Positions 32,118 through 43,749 of a DNA stretch of 64,000 nt are shown here, piece after piece. This stretch comes from Heloderma charlesbogerti (lineage: Eukaryota > Chordata > Lepidosauria > Squamata > Helodermatidae), in the NCBI GenBank assembly GCA_026122225.1, contig JANEZZ010002887.1:744001-808000 (forward strand). The letters are read 5' to 3'. Positions within the stretch are counted from its first letter, which is position 1; each line of letters starts with the position of its first letter. The position numbers and the translations under genes were made by a program. The notes under the pieces are model-generated. The model was given only the letters and a program-made list of their open reading frames with translations, ran no database searches and was not told where the DNA came from.

Positions 32118-32500
32118 AGGGTGGCCACTGGTGCATTGCCAAAAAAGGGGAAACGCTGTGCATCACAAGAAAAGAGGGCAAAACAGGACACAGATTCACA
32201 TCAAATTTGCATATGCTAATTGACATGGATAGATTCTAAGATAGAAATAATTACTTTAATTTAAATAGAAATAAAATGCATATCATAATGCAGAAGAATG
32301 TGACCAGGTGACCTCTGTACCTGCTCAGTCTGCTGTCCAGGTGCTAACAGTTGATGAGCAATGCCAAGAGCCCCTACTCTTCCTTCCTATGGTTCTTTAC
32401 CTTTGAACTGGACAGCCCTTTAAACAGAGGACACCTACAAACAGAGGATTGTTCTATGACAGCCTTTCAAATGGAGGACTGCCCCTGTAAAGTAGCACAT
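32118..32500. mobile_element. MITE (AGGGTGGCCA family)
   Basis: Begins TAGGGTGGCCACTGGTGCAT and shares with 63300-63602 the blocks AATTTGCATATGCTAATT, TGCTCAGTCTGCTGTCCAGG and GACAGCCCTTTAAACAGAGG. Its right terminus is missing and the MITE at 32501 abuts directly. Confidence 0.6.
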
Positions 32501-32721
32501 CAGTAGCGGCTGGTGACTCCAGTTCCCGAGGGGTGGTTATTCCACCCTGGCTTTTAGTTATCACCAGCCCAAACTCTAAAAGTGCTATCCTATGTGCTGA
32601 ACCTTATCCCCTCGAAAGGGTTCAGCACCTTGGATAGCACCTTTAGAATTTTGGCTGGTGGTAACTAAAACCCTGAATGGAATGACAACCCCTCCAGAAC
32701 TGGAGTCACCAGCTGCCACTG
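32501..32721. mobile_element. Palindromic hAT-type MITE (CAGTGGAGGCTGG family)
   Basis: Ends CAGTAGCGGCTGGTGACTCC and GGAGTCACCAGCTGCCACTG. The arms carry GGTTCAGCACCTTGGATAGC and its complement. A more diverged member than 12677-12843; flanks agree only weakly. Confidence 0.78.
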
Positions 32722-33410
32722 GGACACACAGTCACCCTAGGTTCTCGCTTCCTGTACTAGCTGGGTCTGTCTTTTCTTCCTCATTCTCATTATTCATTTT
32801 TTCAGTCCCTAAGCTCTGCTTCCATCCCTGTTTTCTGGGCGTAATGTAAATTGTGAGAACTATTTTGACAGAGGCAGCATTATGTTGCTTGTGGGAAAAT
32901 AAATTTAATAGCAGAAGTACTATTTGTACAAGCCGCCCTAGTAGCAGTCATTTTAAGCCCACTAATGCAACTAATTGACCAGACTGCATTTTTAAACAAC
33001 GAACTATATTGGTCCCTGTCTGGAGGGGCAAGCCATAAGTTCTGTGCCTGCAGCAGGACTTAGGAATCCTCATTTTCCAGAAGGAGTCTGCTAGTTGGTT
33101 TGAAAATGCAAAATTAGATAAGCTCAAGTTAAGAAGTGAACAAAATGGATTTTTAGTGCAACAAAATTGCACTAATTTGCACAAATTTCCTTCATACACT
33201 AAAGCAGGGCTGATTCATTCTACTGAGGAAATTTGCACAAATTAGGAAATTTGCTAAAATCAAACTGGGAACGAGACGAATGTGAGCACGTGTTCAATAA
33301 TTTGTGAATATTTTTGGCAGACACATGCTTGTGCTCATTTTTGCATTTGGATCCTCAAACGGGACATGCTCACATGTTTTGAGAGCAAAAACAAAATTCT
33401 CATGCATCCC
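32722..33410. other. No recognised gene; possible MITE-like A/T-rich part
   Basis: 33170-33300 has TTTGCACAAATTAGGAAATT-type repeats resembling interiors of the TAGGGATGT group. No ends could be found. Confidence 0.3.
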
Positions 33411-33665
33411 CAGTTGCTTCTCCTCTTCGCTACTGCAACCTACTTGTTGACCAGCCCAGACAACGGTGGTGGTGAGAAGGAGGAACATTAGATGCCACTG
33501 TCTGCTTGCTCATTGTCTCTCTGCTTGTCAAGCAAGCAAAAAGCAGCAATGATGAGAAAGAGGATGAGGAGCAATAGCAGCTGGTGACCATGGCAGTGAG
33601 AAGGTGGACTCACTGAGGGAGGGTCAATTGAAGGTGCCTTGTCCAAGGGCCCTCAAAAACCCAAA
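33411..33665 (-). mobile_element. hAT-type MITE fragment (CAGTGCTGGCTCC family)
   Basis: Inverted family interior: GAGCAATAGCAGCTGGTGAC, AGTGAGAAGGTGGACTCACT and CAAGGGCCCTCAAAAACCC. One end is truncated. Confidence 0.72.
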
Positions 33666-34264
33666 GCTATCCTTCCAAGTAAACACATACAGGCTTGTTC
33701 TATTACTTACTGTACATCTGGGGACATAACACTGTACTGGAATATTGTCACGACTTGCTCTATTTTGCCAGTACAACATAGTGCCAGAGGCCAATTAATC
33801 AAAGCCTTTTTTTACCCCACAGAAATTGCTTAATTAAACCCAAAATATGTCAGACATTTATTTATCTGGAGTAATTTATCTGGAGTATTTCTCTGGAGAA
33901 ATTTATTTCCTTCCCTTCTCCTGTCATTCTTGCTGGCAGCTGGATCCCAGTGTGATTTTCAAGGACAGCATTTTAAATTAAATCTGAATGTTAAAAGGAG
34001 TACATCAGTGCAGCCAAAGTGTGCAGGGGGGGAAATTGAGCAGATGAGCCCATATAGCTGGGGGGGAAGCCCCCCAGAACAAATATAATTTAGGATTGCA
34101 AAATACATGCATTTTAATACATGTTTTATTACATCTTTACTAGTTTTGTTAGTCCCTTTGAATATGTTTTCTCATATGAAAAACAACTATTTTAAAAGGA
34201 ATACAACTATAAATAAAATTCTACTGGGGGTCTGAAATGTCACTTTCCCAAGGCACAGTGACCC

Positions 34265-34268
<4 letters not shown>
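33666..34268. other. No recognised feature
   Basis: Nothing recognised. Confidence 0.4.

Positions 34269-34301
<33 letters not shown>
34269..34301. repeat. (TG)n microsatellite
   Basis: About 16 TG units. Confidence 0.97.
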
Positions 34302-34304
<3 letters not shown>

Positions 34305-34829
34305 GGGGATGGGGTTGCCATTATTTCTACCTGTGTTTTGTTTACTTTGCAGCTTCTATAGTTCCACCCACTCTTCCTCTCTGTTTGATGTCTGTAGTGA
34401 ATTCTCTCCTGAGATAGACCTAACAGGCTTTCTAAGCCCTTACAAAACAAAATGGAAGGACATCCCGGAGCATGTACTGTTGTGGTGGCATTGTCTCTAT
34501 CAGTTGTCATCAAGATACATTTGTTCTTCTGTTTGGTTGATATAGATGGCTGCCGCTTTAATGTATTTGAGTCTCTTTGCTCTATCTTACTGATGCTGTG
34601 GTTTACATTCTTTTTATGAACACGTTATACGTTTTGGCTGGATATATAAAAATGATTTTGTCATCTCTCTCTGTTCTGTTCATGCTGTTAATGAATAACT
34701 GAGTCCATTCTGAGTGCAGAAGGGTGGGATGGTACAAAAAGCTAGGAAAAAGTCAAAAACAAAACAGTACAAAAATTAGCCAAAATATTGCAGCCACAAA
34801 GTCTACTTTTCCTCTTTCCCCACCCCTTG
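34302..34829. other. No recognised feature
   Basis: Short frames without recognisable domains. Confidence 0.4.
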
Positions 34830-34925
34830 CTTTTTGTTCCAGCCTGCTGAAGACTTCTGGAGAATTTGAAAGCTTACTCACTATTTTGTGACATTTTGGT
34901 TGGTCCTAGTATTGCCCAATTGTAG
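34830..34925 (+). repeat. Degraded interspersed repeat (GAAAGCTTA family)
   Basis: CTGCTGAAGACTTCTGGAGA, GAAAGCTTACTCACTATTTT and TTGGTTGGTCCTAGTATTG parallel the better-kept copy at 35505-35612. Confidence 0.35.
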
Positions 34926-35052
34926 ATTTTGTGGAGTGTTTTTTTTTAATGGACTATCACCTTTGCTTTTTCTCTCTCTGTCTGTCAATAAAACCTCAAC
35001 CTGGCTACTGTTAATAATGTGAATCATCATTTTCACTGGTGAGTTGGCCATC

Positions 35053-35503
35053 CTAGGGATGGATGAATCCTTTAATTTCAGTTTCTCTCATTTTCTCATT
35101 TTTACAATCTTACATTTGGTTCATCTTCAACTTTGAGAATTTCTCCAGTCTTAAGTTCAATTCATCCCAAACTTTTGAGAGAGAGATTTTTTAAAGTTCA
35201 CATGAACATTCATAAGCATTTTTGTGCACATTTCTCCAAATACATGCATTTTTATATGCATTATGCCCAATATACACACTTTTTACAACCAGTTTTCCTA
35301 ATACATTGCATTTTTTTTACATTATTTCCCCTAATATACATATTTTTGTGCAGATTTTTTTGATTGAAGAACTCCATTACAAAAGGCAAAGAAGTGCAAA
35401 TTTCAAAGGATAACTGTTTTGGTTTGCATAGCGGTTCGAAAGTGCAGACTTAGGTACATACGCATTAAAATATGAACTGGATGAATTTCTCCTCCATCCC
35501 AAA
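35053..35503. mobile_element. TAGGGATGG-ended MITE, A/T-rich
   Basis: Left end TAGGGATGGATGAATCC and right GGATGAATTTCTCCTCCATC mirror in part. The interior is rich in TTTGTGCACATTT and ATGCATTTTTATATGCATTA units. Probably a diverged TAGGGATG relative; the duplication is not clear. Confidence 0.5.
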
Positions 35504-35504
35504 C

Positions 35505-35612
35505 TACAGCCCATGAAAGCTTATACCAGAATATATTAGTTAGTCTTTAAGGTGCCACAAGACTTTGTTAGTTTTGCTGCAATAGACTAACAAGCATACC
35601 CCTCTGGAAATT
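35505..35612 (+). repeat. Interspersed repeat, GAAAGCTTAT...TTAGTCTTTAAGGTGCC
   Basis: CCATGAAAGCTTATACCAGA, then TTAGTTAGTCTTTAAGGTGC and GCTGCAATAGACTAACAAGC. I recall the same string order as a common repeat in reptile genomes but cannot name the family from sequence alone. Confidence 0.55.
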
Positions 35613-36849
35613 ATATAAGTCAACTGCTGGAGCAGGGTGGAAAACAGCATCTCATCTTTCTGATCCAGTTATTTTAATCCATACATAAAGCCAAGAGTTC
35701 CTCAGACTTCCATGTGTATACATTTAAAAAGGCAGTGGTGAATCTCAAGGGTGCTTGATCCTAATGTACAAAATTGAATAAAAAGCTGTGCTTTGTGTAG
35801 CTGACTCAAATTTATGTTAGCAAAAGGATTTTTTTAAAACAACAACACAAGAGACAGCTGGAACAGTGAGCAGTGTACCAAAATGTAAGATTTGAGATCT
35901 TGGGCTTCTGTTATCTATATACATCCTGTAAATACATCATACTGCTGTCATTCCTGCCTACACATATGTGGCTGTTGCCAGGATAAAGGCATACATTATT
36001 TTACTGTATTTACACTACATGCAAGAGAGAGCATCTGTTGTGTTTTAGATTAGGTCATCTCTGTGTCTAGATGAAGTTGCATGCCTTTTCCAGACAACTC
36101 ACATCAAGCACTGTGAGCAATGAGTTGTTCCTTTTTAGAAACAAATCTAGTTTCCACATTCTAATTACAAGTTTGAATCAAATGGTAGACTTTTTACGTG
36201 GTTACAGTCAGGAACAGGCAGAGATCTCACATTCTTGTCATACATGTGTTTCATCAGATGGAAACCTCCATTGGCCTTCCTGAGAAAAAAGAGAAAATCA
36301 GTTGGATTGAGGGGGATTTTTAAGCAGCAGCTCTTTCATCTCTTGTCAAAAATTGCTTGGAAAGGGGGAATAGCCAAAAGCAATAACTTATGTTGATGGG
36401 TAGTTAGCAATTCCGGGGGCGGAAAGGCAATGTAGTGTACTAGCAATGTGTAGTACACTTTCTCTGCACGTCCAGGTGTCCCCAGACATGTACCGAAATC
36501 TGTGCCACATTTTAGCATCCAGAGAATTTCAACTTGCATCTTAAAGAAGAAGATGAATGAAAAGTTTAATCTTCATGTTGCAGAGGAAAAATAAATAAAG
36601 CTGGAAATACGTGGCTGATCAAAAACTTTGGATGAACTACATTTTACCTTCAACACATTTTAATGTTTAATGGAAGTATAGTTTTAAACAGCAACTGCCA
36701 CCAAGGGGGTGGGCTGAGGCAATCTGGATCGAGACCACAGGGCGTGGGGAGCTTTTTGGCTTTTAAAAAAACCTTTCCTCCTCTACCATGGTCTCCCCCC
36801 ACCCCCAACACTCATACTAAATCAGCTCCCTGCAGGTGCCAGGGAACCA
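35613..36849. other. No recognised gene
   Basis: About 1.2 kb without recognisable domain, RNA gene or repeat. A frame at 36071-36283 shows nothing familiar. Confidence 0.45.
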
Positions 36850-36895
36850 CAGCCCCACCGAAATCAGGGCCACCAGCCTCCACTGATGATGGCCC
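36850..36895. mobile_element. Palindromic MITE fragment (right end)
   Basis: CAGCCCCACCGAAATCAGGG then GCCACCAGCCTCCACTG, the right terminus of the CAGTGGAGGCTGG family. Confidence 0.6.
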
Positions 36896-37073
36896 CACTG
36901 TATATATGGGTAAATCACAGCAACAATATACACTGCCAGTTTGCACAGCACAAGGGTAGTTAATAAGCTGCGGTGGCTTGTTAACCACCCTGCACATGCT
37001 GGTCTCATGCATAATTACCCTTGCCGGACGTAGCTGCTTGTGTTGTCTGAACCTGGAAAGGATGGCTTGTTAG

Positions 37074-37134
37074 GGTGGTTAACAAACCACCCAGAACTCA
37101 TGGCCTGTAATAGGGTGGTTTGTTAACCACCCCC
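37074..37134. repeat. Inverted repeat GGGTGGTTaacaAACCACCC
   Basis: AGGGTGGTTAACAAACCACC and AGGGTGGTTTGTTAACCACC face each other about 20 bp apart; each is itself an inverted repeat. A further GCTTGTTAACCACC lies at about 36975. Function unknown; likely the ends of an unrecognised MITE. Confidence 0.7.
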
Positions 37135-37949
37135 CAAATCACCCTTGCTGGGTTCGGGTGACATGAGAAGTGGCCGCTTGGTGCCCGCAGGTGCCCAAAC
37201 CACTGTTGTTTAAATAAGCCATGGGGGGCTGCGGTGATAGTGCGAACAAGGTCAAAGGGTCCAAATCCAAGCCAATTGTAGCTTCCCAGGTCATGTGCAA
37301 TGACCTAAACTCATGTGGGATAGGCACTATGACAATCTAATGCACGGCATCTGTGTAGGCATTTTTTAAAATTGTATGTAGCAGCTCCCTCGCCAGGCAT
37401 TTTGCTGTCTCAGTTCCTCATTGTTATTCCAATCTTTGTTAAAAATCAACAAAACAACAATATCCCTTTCCATTTTGCATAAATCAAAATTGCACATTAG
37501 AAGTTAGAAATGTTTCAGCTTTAAGGATTTTCAGATCCAAAGGCACTCACGCTGCTGCCTATAAGTAACAACCCCAACTAAGGTTTCTGTTCAGTGATTC
37601 CTATTTCTCTTTTTTCCTGAAATTTGAATTGATGATAGTGTTGATACTTCAGGTGGCAAGAGAGCACACAGGTACTGCTGCTACTCGCCATTGCCAATGC
37701 ATCCATCTCCCTCCCTCCCTCCCTCCCCTCCCATCCACCTGCATGTAAAGGGACACCTTTAGGTGAGCACCTTGAGGTCCCTTTATATGGTGATTGGCCA
37801 TTCCCAATCTTGGGGCTGTGGGACCCATGGGCAGGGAACAGATGGCCTTTGTGGCTAACCTGTAGCATCTGCCCAGATCTGGGAGGGGATGAACCAGGAA
37901 GGCCAGCCTCCATACCCAGATGGGTGTGGCCTATGAGGAGGGTGTGGGC
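37135..37949. other. No recognised gene; short CCCT repeat
   Basis: A CTCC/CCCT repeat at about 37707-37730. The remainder is unrecognised. Confidence 0.4.
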
Positions 37950-38272
37950 AATTTTGGCCTGTCCCTTACTCTGGGTGGGGTATGGCTCGTTGGAATAGAC
38001 ATCAGGCTAGTTGCCTGTAGCAATTGTTGGCAGGTGCCAGCATTGTGTTCCTTCTGGCACCTCCTGAAGACGCTGTTATTTTGGGAAGCCTCCCTTGAGG
38101 GACCAGCCGTGGTTTATTAAATCTGATCTTATCAGAACCTGTGTCTTTTAAAGTGTTTTAATTGTTTTAACATGGTGTTTTATTCTTTTATCCTTGCTGT
38201 TCACCGCTCTGAAATCTTTTGATGTGGAGTGGTATATAAATATTGTAAGTAAGTAAGTAAATAAATAAATAA
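37950..38272 (+). mobile_element. L2-like LINE 3' end
   Basis: Coding remnant VPALCSFWHLLKTLLFWEAS, then a UTR with TTTTAATTGTTTTAACATGG, GATGTGGAGTGGTATATAAA and a (GTAA)n(ATAA)n tail at 38245-38272. Confidence 0.68.
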
Positions 38273-39311
38273 GTTAGCTGCCCCACACACATCTTTTCTT
38301 TCCCTTCAGATCCCGAATTCGATATATGTGACCCCATTTCATGTGCCTTGTCTCTTATTTATCTACCTCAGTCTGCAGTGGGTGCCAAACCACAAGCCAC
38401 TTAAATAGGGAAATTCCTTTTGTCTTCAGTAGGATCAAACCAGCTGAAGCATGAAGAGGGGACCCTTGTGTAGAGCACCGAGCATCTATCACCAAATGTA
38501 TCTCATTCACTTGTCGCAGTGTCATTTTAAAAAGAAAATTCTGGAGAATGCTTTGAATGTTAAAATGCAAGAATTCACAGATTAGGGTTCTTCTGTATCC
38601 TTTGCCATCTGTGTCAGTCCTTGCATTTCCTTGGAGGAGGAGAGGGGTCAGATGGTTTGTTTCTGCCAAGGAACGTGGAAGCTTTAGCCCCAGAGGTGGT
38701 GAACATTTCACAAATATTTGCAAACTTGCCAAAAATTGGAGTTAGTTGCTGAAATGATTATGTGGAACGTATCAGTGAGATTTCTCCACCACCTACCATT
38801 TTATTAACTGCTCCTCCCTTGGTTCCCCTTCCACATCTTCTTAAGGAATTGACATGATTATTTATGCTTTATATAACAATGTAACTGTGATAAGAGTTAA
38901 ACATAATCACATGTTGATGTCAGCACATCCAGCTGCAGCTAAAAGCCCAGCTACAGTGGTAATGTGAAACTATAGTAACCCTACTGCTAGTTTGTGTGAA
39001 AATATAGGAAGGCACACAATCCACTGCATTGGATTCTGTTTCACCCAGAATCCAACAGAACCTGCACACTTCCAGTAGGTTCAAAATGGGCAATAGAATT
39101 CTCTGGCGATGCACGGCATGAACTGAGTGTGCTCTCCAGAACAACCCCAGAGCTCTCTTCAGAGGACCTCCATGGCAGAAGTCCCCAGACCCGTTAAGGT
39201 AGGAAGCAGGACATTTATAAACGATGGATGTGATATCCCATTGTGTGTCAGCTGTAAGTACCACCAAACACCAAGTACAATTGCACGTCTACTATTACAT
39301 ACTGTCAAATA
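38273..39311. other. No recognised gene
   Basis: About 1 kb without recognisable coding domain or repeat. Confidence 0.42.
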
Positions 39312-39530
39312 CTGAGAGCCAGTGTGGTGTAGTCATTAGACTGCTGGACTGGGACTCAGGAGATCTGGGTTGTAGTCCTCACTCTGCCATCAAGATCACT
39401 GGGTAACTTTCTCTCACTGACTCTCAGTCTAACCTACTTCACAGGGTTGTTGTGAGGATAAAATGGAGAGGAGGAGAATCACGTAAGCACCTTTGGGTTC
39501 CTTGCAAGAGGGAAAAAAGGTGGGATATCA
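39312..39530 (+). mobile_element. tRNA-derived SINE
   Basis: Head GAGCCAGTGTGGTGTAGTCA (box A context), GCTGGACTGGGACTCAGGAG and a box-B-like GGGTTGTAGTCC. The body CACAGGGTTGTTGTGAGGAT, AAAATGGAGAGGAGGAG leads to an end like AAAGGTGGGATATC. Pol III promoter boxes are eroded. Same family as 2397-2525. Confidence 0.78.
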
Positions 39531-39734
39531 TCATCGTCATCAGTGGTTATATATCAGTTATTGAAATGAAATCTCATTGGGTGTCAGACAGAGATGGCAA
39601 ATATCCAACAAATCTGCAACCACCCAGAATATGTATTGAGAATATTCAACCCTTGCAAAAAAAAAGACATTTCAGGAGGAGAAGGAGGAGAAGAAGAATA
39701 ACATTTTTATACCACCCATCAACCAACTCTGAAT

Positions 39735-40015
39735 CTGACCAAAGGCCTATTTAGTCCAGCATCCTGCTTTCCAGAGTGGCCAACCAGATGCCCATGAAAA
39801 GCCCACAAACTGGGCATGAGGGTAATGGCCCTCTGCCATGGTTGTTTCCAGGAACTGGTATTCACAGCCATGCTGCCTCTGATTTTTGAGGTAGTATAGC
39901 CTCATGACTAGTAGCCCTTGATAGCCTTCACCTCCATGGATTTGTCTAACTCCACTTTAAAGCCATCTCAGATGGTATCATCACCACATCTGGTGGTAGA
40001 AAATAACTCTAATCT
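39735..40015 (-). mobile_element. CR1 3' UTR fragment, degraded
   Basis: Inverted: TCTGACCAAAGGCCTATTTA, GTCCAGCATCCTGC, GGGTAATGGCCCTCTGCCAT and GGTATCATCACCACATCTGG. No terminal octamers. Confidence 0.72.
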
Positions 40016-40333
40016 CCTACCTCAGGCAGTGTTACTAGAGACACACCTGAAGCTGGAGAGAGGGGTTCTGGATAATCCTTAAAACTCTGACCCAGTTCCA
40101 CCAAAGGTGAAGTTACTAGATGGAGGTAAACTCCATCTAAGGGGAACACAGAGGATATGGGCTCTTTGAAATAATGCCGAGTTACTAATTTTAAATATGT
40201 TTTATTAACAATGCTTAATTAACAAAACTATAGATCACTGTCAGTATGTTTTCAAAAGAAATGTTTGTTTATGTTTATATGAGGACTTCCATTTTCTCCT
40301 AAGAATAGGTAGGAAAAGACTGTGCCATTAAAG

Positions 40334-40459
40334 CAGCCTTCCCCAACTTGGTTTCCACCAGATGTTTTGGATGCCCACTCCCATCATCTCTGACCATTGG
40401 CCATGGTAGCTGGGGCTGATGGGAGTTATATCTGGAAGGCGCCAGATTGGGGGAGGCTG
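40334..40459. mobile_element. Palindromic hAT-type MITE (CAGCCTTCCCCAAC)
   Basis: Ends CAGCCTTCCCCAACTTGG and CCAGATTGGGGGAGGCTG, inner GATGTTTTGGATGCCCACTC. Flanks CATTAAAG (40326-40333) and TATTAAAG (40460-40467), 7 of 8 identical. Confidence 0.87.
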
Positions 40460-40680
40460 TATTAAAGCATCAGGTCTCTATAACTGGAATGCCTAGACCC
40501 TCCCACAAGAAAAAGGGTGCTTTTATTTAGCAATATGAAAAGGGTCCCCCCCCCCTATTTTCCAGATCCTGCAGGCATGGAAAACTAGCCTTGCTAATAA
40601 GTAAGTTATAGTTATGCTCATAGTTATGCACACCTGAGAATCACTGGGTTGGATTCAGACTTGTCCTTCTGCAAACAGAG

Positions 40681-40945
40681 GGCAGTATCCAAAGCTGCCT
40701 GTGCACTAGCGGGACACACCGCTAACACAAGGGGAAACTAAGGAAGCAACCAGAAATGAGTGAAACCACTTGTTTCCCGAGCATGGCAAGTCAGCAGAGC
40801 TTGCAGGAGGGATCGCCACTGACCTGTTCCATTCTGGAAATGAGCATCTCTACTTGATTCTGGGGTTGTTTTAGGAAGTGCTAGCAGTGGGTGCTATGGC
40901 TGCAACAGAAACAGTAGAGGTGCAGCAGCAGGACTGGATATTGCC
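40681..40945. mobile_element. MITE (GGCAGTATCCAA ends)
   Basis: Left GGCAGTATCCAAAGCTGCC, right GACTGGATATTGCC. Flanks CAGAG (40676-40680) and CAGAA (40946-40950). Same end type as 12914-13145 but a different interior, with GCTAACACAAGGGGAAACTA near the left. Confidence 0.6.
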
Positions 40946-42129
40946 CAGAAGGGCAACTTCCATTTGCAGAAGCGACAGTGATCCAGCAGAGCTTCCCACT
41001 GGTGGAAGGATAGGGGGAGATGATTTTTACAGATGTCCCCAGGGCTACCTCCCAGACTATTCTGGAGGGCCCTCTGAACCTTTGGACCAGCTTTGGTCAG
41101 GGGAGGCTGCAGAGAGAAGAGGGAATCAGGATTGGCTACAAACCAGGCATATAATCGAACATTAATTACCGTTACATATACATTGGAAGGAGAACACAGA
41201 AAAAAATCTGTATGCCTTGGTCCAGATAGCTGTTGTCTGCCTAAAACAGTAGTGGGAGCACATTAACTCATTAGTTTTAACACAGAGTTGGATTCACCTG
41301 CATGTGATATCATTTGACTGAATTTGATGCACCAGTTGAGGCCTTTGGAAGAGGAGTTGCTCCACCCCCAACCCCATACATTCTGGTGGTTTTCTTTCCT
41401 CTTTATCTACAGTTTTGGAGACTTCCACATCTGGAGATGGGCTTTTAGAATGGATTTATGCCAGAGAGTTAAGACCATTTTCTCTTTGAGATGATCATTA
41501 GATGAGTTTTTCTTCACCTCATCTAAAATTTGTTTCATTGCTAGCACAGCATCAGAGCTATACCAATTCTACTCCTCCTTTCTTTGAAACTTTTAAAACC
41601 TTAATTTCCTTTTGTATATTGCTGGGTAGGTGGGCCAAAATAAATGTATCATAGGATATCTTGGTGGATGAGGTTTGCTTATGCTAGGGATCTGATTAAA
41701 TTGGGAAAGAGTTTCCCTTAGATCTATTAACAAGGCTATTAACAGAGTGTGGTTGCCTTTCTTTGCAACATGTGGCTTGGCTGTCTTGCTTGTATCTTAA
41801 ACCTGAAGTATTTTTCTGTTGTCATTGAAACTGCTCTCACTGTAATGCCCAGAGGACTAAAGCTGACACCACAAGAGAAGCAAACTAGGCAGCTTCCTGG
41901 GGCAGGTGCCAAAATTCCAGGGGCAGGTGCCTTGGTTACACAAATGTCTTGGAGACATGGCCTGCACAGGGATTCATCCACATCTTCAATGCATGCTTGC
42001 AGGTGGGTTGGAGATTCTTATCTGTGCTGGTGATGAGACCTAAGAATCTGAGAGTACCATTAATTGGTGCAGAATATAATGGTGTGATAGTTAAGTTAGT
42101 GATGAAAATGAAGACTGGGATAATAATTA
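40946..42129. other. No recognised gene
   Basis: A continuous frame at 40878-41165 overlaps the right part of the MITE above and has no recognisable domain. No known repeat recognised downstream. Confidence 0.42.
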
Positions 42130-42133
42130 TTAA

Positions 42134-42577
42134 GAGAGTAATCCTATGGCCCCTAGACAGCATCTGGGGTGGAGGGACATAGGAGAGTTTGAGTTCCTGG
42201 ATCCAAGGTCAGAGTCAGTGCTCTGAGCTCAGACCCAGGAGTCCAAGCTCCCCCCTCCCACGGCTGGCATGGAGAGAACCTCACCTCTGCAAGGTCGCAA
42301 AGGTGACCTCGGAGAGGAGGGAAAGGGGGTGGTTCTGTGGGTAGGGAGGCGAAGGGACCGGGGAGGCTGGCTTATGAAGAATCCTCCAGCCTCTCCAGCC
42401 TCCTTCCCTCCTGCTCTGCAGGGCCCCAACTAGACAGCAAAAAAGCCTGTCTAGCAGAAATGCGGAGCGTGAGAAGTGCGGAGGTGAAGATTGCCTCTGT
42501 GGTCCTCCTGTTCTGTATAGGATGCCTGTCAGCCCCTGAGTTTGGAGGCTGATGGGAAGCCCAATAGGATTGCACCC
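42134..42577. mobile_element. 444-bp MITE with TTAA on both sides
   Basis: Inverted ends GAGAGTAATCCTATGG and CCAATAGGATTGCACCC, exactly flanked by TTAA (42130-42133 and 42578-42581). The ends match the small palindromic TTAA family, but the interior is unique, GC-rich and about 420 bp. TTAA duplication is typical of piggyBac-type elements. Confidence 0.7.
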
Positions 42578-42649
42578 TTAATGGACTATTATCAAGATCA
42601 GTCTTTACCCCAATGTGGTACCCTCCAGATATTTTGGACTGCAACTAGG

Positions 42650-43085
42650 GTTGGGGGATAAGGTTCACATTTTAATGCAAACATAATTTCAACACTTTTG
42701 AGCAAATAAGCAAACCCAAACTGAGCTATCCTTCAAAATTTACACTTCTCTGAATTTTGCAATGGCGTTCTCTAGTCAAAAAAGGTGTGCAAAAATGTGT
42801 ATATTAATGAAACTCTACCATTCATTACCTGATTATATCAGGGGAAATGGATTGCGAAAAAAGAGAGTGTATATTAGGCAAAATCACATATAAAACTGCA
42901 CTTACTAGGAGAAATGCACACAAAAATGCATACAAATGTTCATGTGAACTTTAAAAAAAAGGTATCAATGTTCATGACAAACTGATGTTAACAGTGGAAA
43001 AAAGGGATGCTGAGAGCAAAATCCGAACAAATTCTTCTGCTCATTAAGGATTTTGTTTGGATTTGCTATCAGCATCCCATTTTTC
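42650..43085. mobile_element. A/T-rich MITE-like segment
   Basis: Starts ACTAGGGTTGGGGGATAAGG and has interiors like GTGCAAAAATGTGTATATTA and GAAATGCACACAAAAATGCA. It closes with GATTTTGTTTGGATTTGCTA facing an earlier AGCAAAATCCGAACAAATTC. Resembles 35053-35503. Confidence 0.4.
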
Positions 43086-43465
43086 CACTCTTAACTTATG
43101 AGGAACCAACATCACCTTGGAACAGCAATCCTGCAAATTGTGTTTTGCACGTATTTTTCATGTAGAACCACTTGGAATTGCCATAACCTTCAGCTTACCC
43201 CAGAACACAAAGTCAGAGCCAGTTCACACCTTCATTTCTTTAAAATGACCATTCATGAGGCAATTACAGTAAGACAATGTATATAGTATGGCGAAGTATC
43301 TACTTAATTTTACATTACCACTCATGCAGAAATTGTTCTGGGGCTCAAAATCTATAACACAAACCACATGGCATTTAGTAGTTCCAGATGAAAGGTGGTC
43401 TCCATGCTTCCCAAACATAGCACTGAAGCTTATTTTGCTACATCACATGAGCTTGGTAATATAAC

Positions 43466-43497
43466 ACACATGCACACACACAGACACACACACACAC
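43466..43497. repeat. (CA)n microsatellite, interrupted
   Basis: An ACACAC run broken by single TGC and AGAC interruptions. Confidence 0.9.
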
Positions 43498-43749
43498 CAT
43501 GACGCTCATTCCATTTATGAAGAATAGTAACTATACTATTCTTCTACTAGTAGAAGCCTCATATATAAAGCAGATATATGGCCACACAAAGCTTACTGAG
43601 AGGGAAAAACAACAGAGAAGGAAAATATGCTTATTAGTTATAAATCTGTTTATATTATTGAGCTGAAATTGTTTAACACCAAGTGTAACATGACCAAGGA
43701 AAGACAGACCACGTATGGCAGTTTTCCAGTTTCCTGTTATGTATTAACT

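Noticed and set aside
40878..41165. Small protein gene or exon
   Set aside because: The 95-codon frame overlaps the right part of a MITE, has no known motif, and no splice or promoter context supports it.
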